Part shown: positions 1 through 7,994 of the stretch, piece by piece | Numbering within the stretch: the stretch's first letter is position 1 | Layout of the letters: each line of letters begins with the position of its first letter | Assembly (NCBI GenBank): GCA_902572075.1 | Contig: CACGER010000001.1 | Location: forward strand, 104,627 to 168,626 | Reading direction: 5' to 3' | Source of the DNA: an uncultured Prochlorococcus sp. | Lineage (GTDB): Bacteria; Cyanobacteriota; Cyanobacteriia; PCC-6307; Cyanobiaceae | DNA: 64,000 bases | The notes under the pieces: generated by a model | What the model saw: only the letters and a program-made list of their open reading frames with translations | What the model was told of the DNA's origin: nothing | The model's database searches: none | Position numbers and translations under genes: made by a program

Positions 1-189
1 ATTGTTTTAAATCAACCCAAAAGAGATAACCTTTTTGACCCTGCTAAAGAATTTATTCCTCAAAAATTAGACAAACCTAATTTAATTAATGCCAGAAAAA
101 GTCCACCTGTTTATTGGATTTACGAAAATAACAAAATCAAAAGGATTTATTGTAATCCTCTAGAAAGAAAAGTTAAGACTCTTGTTTGA
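1..189 (+). CDS. C-terminal fragment of a hypothetical protein, truncated by the window edge
   Basis: Frame 1 is open from base 1 to TGA at 187-189 (IVLNQPKRDNLFDPAKEF...ERKVKTLV*). Confidence 0.6.
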   Translation: MVLNQPKRDNLFDPAKEFIPQKLDKPNLINARKSPPVYWIYENNKIKRIYCNPLERKVKTLV

Positions 190-190
190 A

Positions 191-1048
191 ATGAAAAAAA
201 ATATCCCGCCTAAAATTAATAATTTAAAAAACCTTAATTTAATTATTAATTCTGATACTTATAAATTGGCTCACGAAGATATTGATTTTCTTAGCCGAAA
301 TGAAATGCGTGGAGTCAGAATGCTTCTTGAAATTACTAAACCAGATTTAATACTTGAAGAAAATAAAATTCTTTCAACCATAATTATTTTTGGAGGAGCA
401 AGCATTTCAGAAGAATTAAATACAAAAAAGAGAATTGAAAATATAGAAGAGTTAATTAAAAAAAATCCTGAATCAATGCTTCTAAAACGAAATTTAAAGA
501 GATTAGAAAATTTGCTACTAATGAGTAACTACTATCAATCGGCAAGGGAGTTTTCTAAAATTGCTTCAATTAGTAATCAAAATAAAAAATGTAATTCTCA
601 TGTAATTGTGACAGGTGGAGGGCCAGGAATTATGGAAGCTGCTAATAGAGGTGCATTTGAAGCAAATTGCAAATCTATAGGGTTAAATATCAGTCTCCCT
701 AATGAACAAATCCCAAATGCTTTTATAACTCCAGGTCTTTGCTTTAAATTTAATTATTTTGCATTAAGAAAGATCCATTTTGTAATGCGATCAGTAGCTG
801 CTGTATTTTTTCCTGGAGGTTTTGGAACACTAGATGAATTATTTGAACTATTGACACTTTGTCAAACAGGCATGAAAACTAAAATCCCAATCATACTTTT
901 TGGTAAAGAGTATTGGAATAAGGTAATTAACTTCGATTATCTAGCTGACCTTGGATTAATTGAAGATAAACACCTAAATCTTTTCCAATATGCAGACACT
1001 GCATCAGAAGCATGGAAAATTATCAAATCATCAAAAGAGCCAGCTTAA
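191..1048 (+). CDS. LOG family protein (Rossmann-fold, lysine-decarboxylase-like / cytokinin riboside phosphoribohydrolase-like)
   Basis: GGGPGIMEAANRGA and PGGFGTLDE motifs. ATG at 191 preferred over the TTG at 182 used in the ORF track. Confidence 0.85.
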   Translation: MKKNIPPKINNLKNLNLIINSDTYKLAHEDIDFLSRNEMRGVRMLLEITKPDLILEENKILSTIIIFGGASISEELNTKKRIENIEELIKKNPESMLLKRNLKRLENLLLMSNYYQSAREFSKIASISNQNKKCNSHVIVTGGGPGIMEAANRGAFEANCKSIGLNISLPNEQIPNAFITPGLCFKFNYFALRKIHFVMRSVAAVFFPGGFGTLDELFELLTLCQTGMKTKIPIILFGKEYWNKVINFDYLADLGLIEDKHLNLFQYADTASEAWKIIKSSKEPA

Positions 1049-1073
1049 TAACTATAAAAAGAAGATTGATTAA

Positions 1074-1187
1074 TTAAGTATTTGATATTTTGTTTTTCAT
1101 ATTTTCAATCTTATTGATTAATTCATCTAACCATTCTGTATTATTTTGCTCTTGTCTTTTATGGTTTTGACTTTTTTGATTACTCAT
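1074..1187 (-). CDS. Small ORF, 37 aa, paralogue of the small ORF at 1976-2083
   Basis: MSNQKSQNHKRQEQNNTEWLDELINKIENMKNKISNT*. Shares NNTxWLDxLINx(I/L)E with 1976-2083. Below the ORF track length cutoff. Confidence 0.5.
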   Translation of the reverse strand: MSNQKSQNHKRQEQNNTEWLDELINKIENMKNKISNT

Positions 1188-1409
1188 AAATTTCTTACTT
1201 TTAAAGTTTATTTAATATATCTTCAGAAATCAACGTAATCAATAAGCAATATTACCAAATCGATTGACAAGACACGCTTTAGTAGCATTTCATACAAACC
1301 TAGTAATAACAACTTTACTAAGAAAATCAAAATCTCATCAATTAAGTATTTTATACGATGTTTTTATTTGAGATTCTGATTTGAATTAAGAAGGAGTATA
1401 GATTTTCAT

Positions 1410-1517
1410 ATGGAAAAATCATTTCTAAATTTCATTTATTTGATCTTAGTTAAGTCAGCTGAAAGCTACTATGGCGATTCCTTAAAAACAGAAGTACCGT
1501 ATACACCATATTTTTAG
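1410..1517 (+). CDS. Possible small ORF, 35 aa
   Basis: MEKSFLNFIYLILVKSAESYYGDSLKTEVPYTPYF*. AAGGAG at 1391-1396, spacing rather long. Confidence 0.3.
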   Translation: MEKSFLNFIYLILVKSAESYYGDSLKTEVPYTPYF

Positions 1518-1584
1518 TTTTGATGGAGCTTAACTTTTAAAATTAGATCTCTAGTTTGAGATTTATTAGTTTGGAATTAATTTA

Positions 1585-1743
1585 TCAAAAAATACAATAT
1601 GGGTTACTTATAGATTCACGACAAAAAAATCTCTTACGTTGAATTTCTTTTACTGATTGTGAATAAATGTTGGCTGTAAGAATCGCTCCAAAATAAACTA
1701 AAACTACACCTAACAGGAAAAGCTCAATTGCGAAGTTAGTCAT
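1585..1743 (-). CDS. Small single-TM protein, 52 aa
   Basis: MTNFAIELFLLGVVLVYFGAILTANIYSQSVKEIQRKRFFCRESISNPYCIF*. Strong SD (AGGGAGGG) upstream on the minus strand. Confidence 0.6.
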   Translation of the reverse strand: MTNFAIELFLLGVVLVYFGAILTANIYSQSVKEIQRKRFFCRESISNPYCIF

Positions 1744-1808
1744 AAAATTACCCTCCCTAAAAATATAAAAACTATATATGGTATTGAATAGTGTTTAAAT
1801 TCTTATTT

Positions 1809-1973
1809 TTAATCATCGAGATGCTTTGGTACTGATCTAAGTTCACAATTATCGACGCATTCTTCTAGAGAATTTTCACTCGTACTCTTAAGTTCGCAAC
1901 TACGAAGACAACTATAAAAGGCATACTTGGGATCTAATTCATTTTTGAATTGTTTATTTCTAAATATATTCAT
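1809..1973 (-). CDS. Small twin-CX3C protein, 54 aa
   Basis: MNIFRNKQFKNELDPKYAFYSCLRSCELKSTSENSLEECVDNCELRSVPKHLDD*. SD-like AAAGGGAG lies in the end of the upstream small ORF, 2 nt gap. Confidence 0.6.
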   Translation of the reverse strand: MNIFRNKQFKNELDPKYAFYSCLRSCELKSTSENSLEECVDNCELRSVPKHLDD

Positions 1974-1975
1974 AA

Positions 1976-2083
1976 TCAAACTCCCTTTGATTTTTTTTCA
2001 AGTTGGTTAATTAATTTATCCAACCAAAGAGTGTTATTGATCTTTTTTGTGTTTTTAAAGTATTTCGTTTTGTAAGTACTCAT
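1976..2083 (-). CDS. Small ORF, 35 aa, paralogue of 1074-1187
   Basis: MSTYKTKYFKNTKKINNTLWLDKLINQLEKKSKGV*. GGAGGT SD about 8 nt upstream of ATG. Confidence 0.6.
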   Translation of the reverse strand: MSTYKTKYFKNTKKINNTLWLDKLINQLEKKSKGV

Positions 2084-2271
2084 GAAGTGAAACCTCCAAT
2101 CAGTGGATCTAATTTATACGTGATAATTCAAATTTCCTAGAGCAAAAATACTGATTTTGAATATAGTGAAATATTCTAAAACTGATTAATCTAGAATTTG
2201 TATTTTAGGTATTTCAACTCTTGATTTTTGTATATTATCAATACTAAAAAATTTCTAAAAGGAGGTTAATT

Positions 2272-2442
2272 ATGACTTACGGAAATCTAATTAAAAAAAA
2301 ATTTCAACATGTATTTGATGGTTGGTTTGATACGTTTTCTATTGAGAGAAAACTAACTGATGATCAAATGGAATGTATGCAATTCGGTATTTGTGATTAT
2401 GCTCCAAGACAAGTTGAGGAGGTTCCCTTTTTTCATTATTAA
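2272..2442 (+). CDS. Small protein, 56 aa, unknown
   Basis: MTYGNLIKKKFQHVFDGWFDTFSIERKLTDDQMECMQFGICDYAPRQVEEVPFFHY*. AAAAGGAGGT SD at 2257-2266. Confidence 0.65.
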   Translation: MTYGNLIKKKFQHVFDGWFDTFSIERKLTDDQMECMQFGICDYAPRQVEEVPFFHY

Positions 2443-2469
2443 TTTGAAATAAATTTAAACGAAGGATAA

Positions 2470-2778
2470 TTAGCTCCTCCTCACCCAATCAGGAGATCCA
2501 CTAAACCAATCAGCAAGATCATCATTTTTAGGATCGAAATGATTTTCAGTTTCTAAACCATCTAGGCCAAGATTCTGGATTAATCCATTTATTCCATCTG
2601 ATTTTTGTTTGCCATATCTCCTCAGGCTGTTAGCTTTCTTAAGCCATGTCCATATAGTTGAATTATGTTTTGCAAACTTTTCTACATAAATTCTTTCTTC
2701 CAGTGCAACAGGTTGATCAAGTGAAATCCTCTTTACAATATCCTTAATTTTTAGACGAGTATTGTTGGTGAGAAACAT
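2470..2778 (-). CDS. Conserved hypothetical protein, 102 aa
   Basis: Non-overlapping ORF with normal composition; no family recognised. Confidence 0.65.
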   Translation of the reverse strand: MFLTNNTRLKIKDIVKRISLDQPVALEERIYVEKFAKHNSTIWTWLKKANSLRRYGKQKSDGINGLIQNLGLDGLETENHFDPKNDDLADWFSGSPDWVRRS

Positions 2779-3096
2779 ATTTATAAAAGAAGTTAATGTT
2801 TTATAAAAGTTTTTTTTATGGTTGTCTTGTCAATCTTTATTTCAAGAAAAAGTATTTTTTAGAGGCTTTTCAAGGACAAATATTTTTATTTAACAACAGG
2901 TATATTTAATTGGTAAAAAAGACTACTTAATTTGATTTATATAACTTATGTAAAAACGACATCTGTATAAGTTTCTCTACATAATTTAAGATTTAATTTA
3001 TAAAATTGAATAAGGAAAATTTACATTGGCAAATAATCTAAACTAAGAGGAAAATAGCCCTTGTTTTTCTGGTAAAAACTTTTTATGTAATCACAA

Positions 3097-3813
3097 ATGA
3101 AAGGTCAATGGACAAACGTTTATAGTGGCGATTTACCTCTTAGATCGTGGTGGGTGGAATCAAGTGTAGAGTGTGAATATATTTCTATAGTTTTACCAGA
3201 AGTTTTTGGGATAAATCACTGGATAAGGAGTTTTTCTGAAAAATTAGCTAAACATAATGTACCTGTATTAGCCTTGCCTCTTTACGGTAGAACAGCCCCA
3301 AAATTAGATTTAGCGTATAGCGAAGAAGAATTGAAATTAGGCAGGCATCATAAAAATTTAACCACTTCAAAAAATATTATTAAAGATATTTCTGCAGCTT
3401 TAAATTGGGTTAAAGAAAAATATCCAAAAAAGAAAATCTCAATTATTGGATTTTGTTTTGGGGGTCATGCAGCAGTTATAGCTTCTTCGTTAAAAGGAGT
3501 AGATAGTACATTTTGTTTTTATGGGGCAGGGGTGACTGCCCCAAGAAAGGATACTAATTTAGCACCTATAGATTTACTGGAAAATGTTTCTGGGAAATTA
3601 AACTTCATATGTGGTTCTTCAGATGATTTAATTCCCTTACAAGATAGATTAGAAATTAAAAAAAGATTTAAAAAACTTGATCCGTTAGAAGAGAGATTTA
3701 TTTATGTCGAAGTTAAAGGAGCTGATCATGGCTTTATGTGCGAGGAAAGAGAATCTTTCCATAAGGATGCATCATTAATTGGTTGGAATTTATTAATGAA
3801 AGAATTAAATTAA
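3097..3813 (+). CDS. Dienelactone hydrolase family protein
   Basis: GFCFGG nucleophile elbow with Cys nucleophile, DHGF histidine motif. Confidence 0.85.
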   Translation: MKGQWTNVYSGDLPLRSWWVESSVECEYISIVLPEVFGINHWIRSFSEKLAKHNVPVLALPLYGRTAPKLDLAYSEEELKLGRHHKNLTTSKNIIKDISAALNWVKEKYPKKKISIIGFCFGGHAAVIASSLKGVDSTFCFYGAGVTAPRKDTNLAPIDLLENVSGKLNFICGSSDDLIPLQDRLEIKKRFKKLDPLEERFIYVEVKGADHGFMCEERESFHKDASLIGWNLLMKELN

Positions 3814-4006
3814 TAAAATTCTTGAGAATTATTTTGATCAGTGTCTGCACTAACAATTTATAAAAGCGATCTGTTTCTATATTTTTCTAAACTTTCTTAG
3901 ACCAAATATCTTCGGTAAAATAAACAAAATGCTTTGATTTGGCTAACTTTCGAAAAAGTTAACAAAATGCAATACCAGCAGCACTATTTCCCGCAAACTA
4001 TACACT

Positions 4007-4465
4007 ATGACTGAACCTAAATACTGGCTAATGAAGAGTGAGCCTGATGCTTATAGCATTGATACTTTAAAAAATGACGGTGTAACTTTATGGGACGGAA
4101 TAAGAAATTATCAGGCTCGAAATTTTATGAGAAAAATGAATAAAGGAGATAAAGTTTTTTTCTATCATTCGAACTGTAAACCCCCAGGTATTGTGGGACT
4201 TATGGAGGTTATAGATCTAAATATTGTCGATCCTACTCAATTTGATAAGGATTCAAAATATTTTGATCCCAAATCTAAACCTGATAATCCGAGATGGGAT
4301 TGTGTAAAAGTAAAATATATATCTAAGTCAGATAAGATTTTAAGTTTACCTGAATTAAAGATTTTATTTAATGAGGATGAGTTATTAGTTGTAAAAAAAG
4401 GAAATAGATTATCTATATTACCCGTCAAAAATGATATTGCAAAAATACTAATAGAAAAAATATAA
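4007..4465 (+). CDS. EVE domain-containing protein
   Basis: YWLMKSEPDAYSIDTL...WDGIRNYQARNFMRKM...FYHSNCKPPGIVGLMEV is characteristic of EVE/thymocyte nuclear protein 1-like proteins. Confidence 0.9.
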   Translation: MTEPKYWLMKSEPDAYSIDTLKNDGVTLWDGIRNYQARNFMRKMNKGDKVFFYHSNCKPPGIVGLMEVIDLNIVDPTQFDKDSKYFDPKSKPDNPRWDCVKVKYISKSDKILSLPELKILFNEDELLVVKKGNRLSILPVKNDIAKILIEKI

Positions 4466-4472
4466 AAAATTT

Positions 4473-4724
4473 TTAGTTCTTAAAATTCATTGAAAACATA
4501 TTGCCAATATAAAGTCTAGTTAAATCCCTATTTTGAAATCCTTTTTGCATCAAAAATCCTGCAATAGCAGCTTGTAGTATCCTGTATTGATCCCAGTTAG
4601 GATGCTCCTCAACAAATTCTTTCATAGCCTTTTGAAGATTTTCTTGAAGTTCACATTTGAAACTTATTACTTCATCTTTATGATTTAAAACTTTTGAATT
4701 TTCGTCGTAATTGAACTCTTGCAT
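4473..4724 (-). CDS. DUF2811 family protein
   Basis: EFVEEHPNWDQYRILQAAIAGFLMQKGFQNRDLTRLYIGNMF pattern. Confidence 0.7.
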   Translation of the reverse strand: MQEFNYDENSKVLNHKDEVISFKCELQENLQKAMKEFVEEHPNWDQYRILQAAIAGFLMQKGFQNRDLTRLYIGNMFSMNFKN

Positions 4725-4919
4725 ATTGAAAAACTATTTAAAATTTGAATCTACAAAGTGTAGTTTTCTCCAAAATCACTAAATCGTCAACAAGGGTTAT
4801 AAAGAAACAGTCTCAGGTTATAGAATAATGAGAATCCAGTCATATAGAAGGGCTTCAAGGAAATTAATTTTGTAAAATTAAACTCTGCTGAAATATAAAG
4901 ATTTTTATAAAATAAGAAG

Positions 4920-4983
4920 TTTTCCACAAACTTTTGATCAATAGATATGTTTAAAAAAAAATGCTGTGGAAAAGTTGTGAAAA
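4920..4983. promoter_or_regulatory. Cluster of DnaA-box-like motifs
   Basis: TTTTCCACA 4920-4928 (+), TGTGGAAAA 4965-4973 (same motif, - strand), TTGTGAAAA 4975-4983 (variant). Confidence 0.35.
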
Positions 4984-5036
4984 ATTTTATTTTGGAGGGG
5001 GAAATATTTTCTAAAATTTCCAATTTTTTTTATCTT

Positions 5037-5408
5037 TTAATCCATTGATTCCCACATGTTTTTTATTTCATAAAATAAATTTTGCGCGATTGGTATAGGC
5101 CAATACATTTCAAAGGATCTAGTTTGGTCTTGGCTTTCAAAAACAAACCTTAAACTCCATTCATTCTTTTTTCCCTCTAACTGAATATACCAAGGAAGTT
5201 TTTCTAATTCTAAAGTAATCGACTCTTCATCCATTAGTTGATCCTTGGTAACTAATAATTGTTCATTAATTTTTAAGAGTAGAAGGTAAAGTGTATAGAA
5301 TTCACTTTTTTGTAACTCGATTGACCAATTATCAACACCAATCAAAAAGCAAAATTTGCCTTTTTTAAAATCTCTAAGTAATCTCCATCTCTTTTGGTCT
5401 TTTACCAA
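5037..5408 (-). CDS. DUF1818 family protein
   Basis: WRLLRDFKKGKFCFLIGVDNWSIELQKSEFYTLYLLLLKI...LRFVFESQDQTRSFEMYWP pattern, adjacent to rpoZ. Confidence 0.7.
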   Translation of the reverse strand: MVKDQKRWRLLRDFKKGKFCFLIGVDNWSIELQKSEFYTLYLLLLKINEQLLVTKDQLMDEESITLELEKLPWYIQLEGKKNEWSLRFVFESQDQTRSFEMYWPIPIAQNLFYEIKNMWESMD

Positions 5409-5410
5409 AA

Positions 5411-5647
5411 TTAGCCTGGAAGTAAATCTGGTTGATCTTGTTCATCGCTTAGTTCAATAATTGACCTTTGAACGGGTTTAATAGTTGACTCCTCTAATAA
5501 GCCATCAAAATCATCAAAACGTCTTTGCTTAGCTCTGAAAGCAATTTTCACAGTAGTTAAATATCTGTTAGTTGATTTTCTTATCAAACTCTCACCTCTC
5601 TTTGCAAGATCATTAGAATCGACTCCTGCATTATTTGATATGTTCAT
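5411..5647 (-). CDS. rpoZ: DNA-directed RNA polymerase subunit omega
   Basis: Cyanobacterial omega: [36 protein letters not shown]. Confidence 0.85.
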   Translation of the reverse strand: MNISNNAGVDSNDLAKRGESLIRKSTNRYLTTVKIAFRAKQRRFDDFDGLLEESTIKPVQRSIIELSDEQDQPDLLPG

Positions 5648-5745
5648 TAAAAAAATTTTTTTACTTTAAAATATATTTTACAATCTATTCGACCGTTTCA
5701 AAACATAAATTACAAAAAGAACTTAATTGATTCAAATAATTTCTT

Positions 5746-7314
5746 ATGGAAGAAAGTTTATCTGGGACACTTGCTATTGATTTAGGCAACACCAATACCG
5801 TAATAGCTTTTCAAGATCAAAAAGATACTAATTCTATTTTAGTTGAAATACCCAATATTACATCTGCTCCAGGAGTTATTCCTACAGCCGTTTGGTACGA
5901 GGAACCTTCAAAGATTCCTAAAATTGGTGTTAGTGCGATAAATATGAGAGATAACTCAAAATCTGATTTGTTTTTTCATTCGAATTTCAAAAGATTAATT
6001 GGAAACTCTATTGAAACAATTAACAAAAAAAAAATCTTAAACCCAAATGAATGCGGCGAGAAATTTTTTCAAATTTTGTGGGCGAGCATTCCACACAAAT
6101 ATGTGATCAAAAGACTTGTTTTAACTGCTCCAATAGATACATATAAGGGTTACAGAGAATGGTTAGTTAACCTTTGCAAAGAGATATCAGTTGATGAAAT
6201 AGCCTTAGTTGATGAGCCTACGGCTGCAAGTTTAGGAATAAATGTACCATTTGGCTCAAAAATTATGACATTAGATATTGGAGGAAGTACAGTCGATATG
6301 AATATAGTCAAAATAGAGGGAGGTGAAGGAAAATCTGGTCCAATAGCTGAACTATTAAAATTTAAAGGCAATGATGTAAGCTCAATTTCAAAACAAAAAA
6401 TAAGGTGTGCTGAAATAATTAGCAAAACAGGCTCAAAAATTGGTGGGAAAGATATTGATCAATGGATAGTTGATTATTTCATTCCAGGTAATAATTTTTC
6501 TAATAATCTGTTTAATGCAGAAGCCATAAAATGTAGACTCAGTTCATCTGCAATCAAATGTGAAGATAAATATCCCATAAAATTATTTACTGAACAATCT
6601 GAAGAAAAAGAGTTTTATTTAAGTAAAGAAATTTTTGAGAACATACTTATTGAAAATAATCTTCTTAATCACCTTAACTCTTTGCTTAAAGATTTATTAA
6701 ATCAAGCTAGAGGAAAATTTTGCACAGTTGAGGACTTAAATGCAATTATTTTGGTTGGTGGAGGTACTCAAATACCATTAATTAAAGAATGGATAACAAA
6801 AAAAATTTCAAAAATTCAAATAAAGTCTCCACCTCCTATCGAATCAATAGCTTTGGGAGCTTTAGCAATGACCCCAGGAGTAAAAATTAAAGACATATTA
6901 AACAAAGGATTATCTATAAGATTATTTAATAAAAGAGAACAAAAACACTTTTGGCATCCTATTTTTTGCAAAGGTCAAACATGGCCAACTGAAAACCCAT
7001 TTAAACTAATCCTTCAAGCCAGTAAAAATAATCAGAAAATATTCGAAATCATAATCGGGGAAACACAAAAAGAAAGAGCATATGATGTTATTTTCGAAAA
7101 TGGATTACCAAAATTATCAGAGGTTCAAAATGAAGAAGAAATTATAAAATGGGACAAAAAGCCACTCAAAATAGTAGTAAAAAATGTATCTAATATTGGA
7201 CAAGACAACTTAAAACTTTTTTTTAAAATCACGGAAAGTGCTGATTTGTTAGTTAAGTGTTTTGATATTAAAAATGAATTTTTAGGAGAATATAATTTAG
7301 GAAATATCTTCTGA
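5746..7314 (+). CDS. Hsp70/DnaK-like protein, divergent
   Basis: AIDLGNTNTVIAF phosphate 1, TLDIGGSTVDMNIV phosphate 2, ILVGGGTQIPLIK adenosine motif; 522 aa with atypical C-terminus. Confidence 0.85.
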   Translation: MEESLSGTLAIDLGNTNTVIAFQDQKDTNSILVEIPNITSAPGVIPTAVWYEEPSKIPKIGVSAINMRDNSKSDLFFHSNFKRLIGNSIETINKKKILNPNECGEKFFQILWASIPHKYVIKRLVLTAPIDTYKGYREWLVNLCKEISVDEIALVDEPTAASLGINVPFGSKIMTLDIGGSTVDMNIVKIEGGEGKSGPIAELLKFKGNDVSSISKQKIRCAEIISKTGSKIGGKDIDQWIVDYFIPGNNFSNNLFNAEAIKCRLSSSAIKCEDKYPIKLFTEQSEEKEFYLSKEIFENILIENNLLNHLNSLLKDLLNQARGKFCTVEDLNAIILVGGGTQIPLIKEWITKKISKIQIKSPPPIESIALGALAMTPGVKIKDILNKGLSIRLFNKREQKHFWHPIFCKGQTWPTENPFKLILQASKNNQKIFEIIIGETQKERAYDVIFENGLPKLSEVQNEEEIIKWDKKPLKIVVKNVSNIGQDNLKLFFKITESADLLVKCFDIKNEFLGEYNLGNIF

Positions 7315-7857
7315 AAGCAAGCTATTCAAGAAAACTCCTTCTTCATTATCAACTCTATTTAAACGTAAACTAATACTTTCAATTTTACTAGTAGGCACTT
7401 TTTTACCACAAAAATCTGGCTGAATAGGTAATTCTCTATGACCTCTATCTACCATTACTAATAACATAACTCTTTGGGGTCTGCCCCATGAATATAAAGC
7501 ATCCATTGCAGCTCTAATTGTTCTTCCTGTATAAATTACATCATCAATTAAAAGAATTTCTTTTTTCTCAATAGGAGTTGGAATATCTGTAATTTTTATC
7601 AAACGAGTTCCAACTCTATTTTGGTCATCTCTATAAAAAGTTGGATCAATTGTTCCTTTACTAACTCTTAAACCTGTCTTCAAGAATAATTCATTTTCAA
7701 GCACTTCGGCTAACTCAATTCCTCTAGTCGGGATACCAACCAATAGAAGGTTATCCATTTTTTTTACTTTTTCGATAATTTCGGAAGTGAGACGTGAAAT
7801 GGTATTTTTAAGCTCAACTTCAGAAAGTATTACGATCTTTTTTGTTTTCTTGGACAT
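7297..7857 (-). CDS. pyrR: Bifunctional pyr operon regulator / uracil phosphoribosyltransferase
   Basis: PRPP motif ILLIDDVIYTGRTIRAAMDAL; LLVGIPTRGIELA. Confidence 0.9.
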   Translation of the reverse strand: MSKKTKKIVILSEVELKNTISRLTSEIIEKVKKMDNLLLVGIPTRGIELAEVLENELFLKTGLRVSKGTIDPTFYRDDQNRVGTRLIKITDIPTPIEKKEILLIDDVIYTGRTIRAAMDALYSWGRPQRVMLLVMVDRGHRELPIQPDFCGKKVPTSKIESISLRLNRVDNEEGVFLNSLLSEDIS

Positions 7858-7994
7858 AATTTATCAATAAATAAAAATCGTCTAATATTTTCATAAAATT
7901 AGCAAAAGCTAACTATGTTAAATATAAATTGTTAAGGAGTAAGGTTTGAAGCTAAATTTAAGGTTGGATCAGTAAAAATGAATTTGATCTAATT

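Noticed and set aside
4787-5023. 78-aa minus-strand ORF
   Set aside because: Phe/Ile/Lys-rich composition typical of translated AT-rich non-coding DNA; overlaps the DnaA-box-like motifs.
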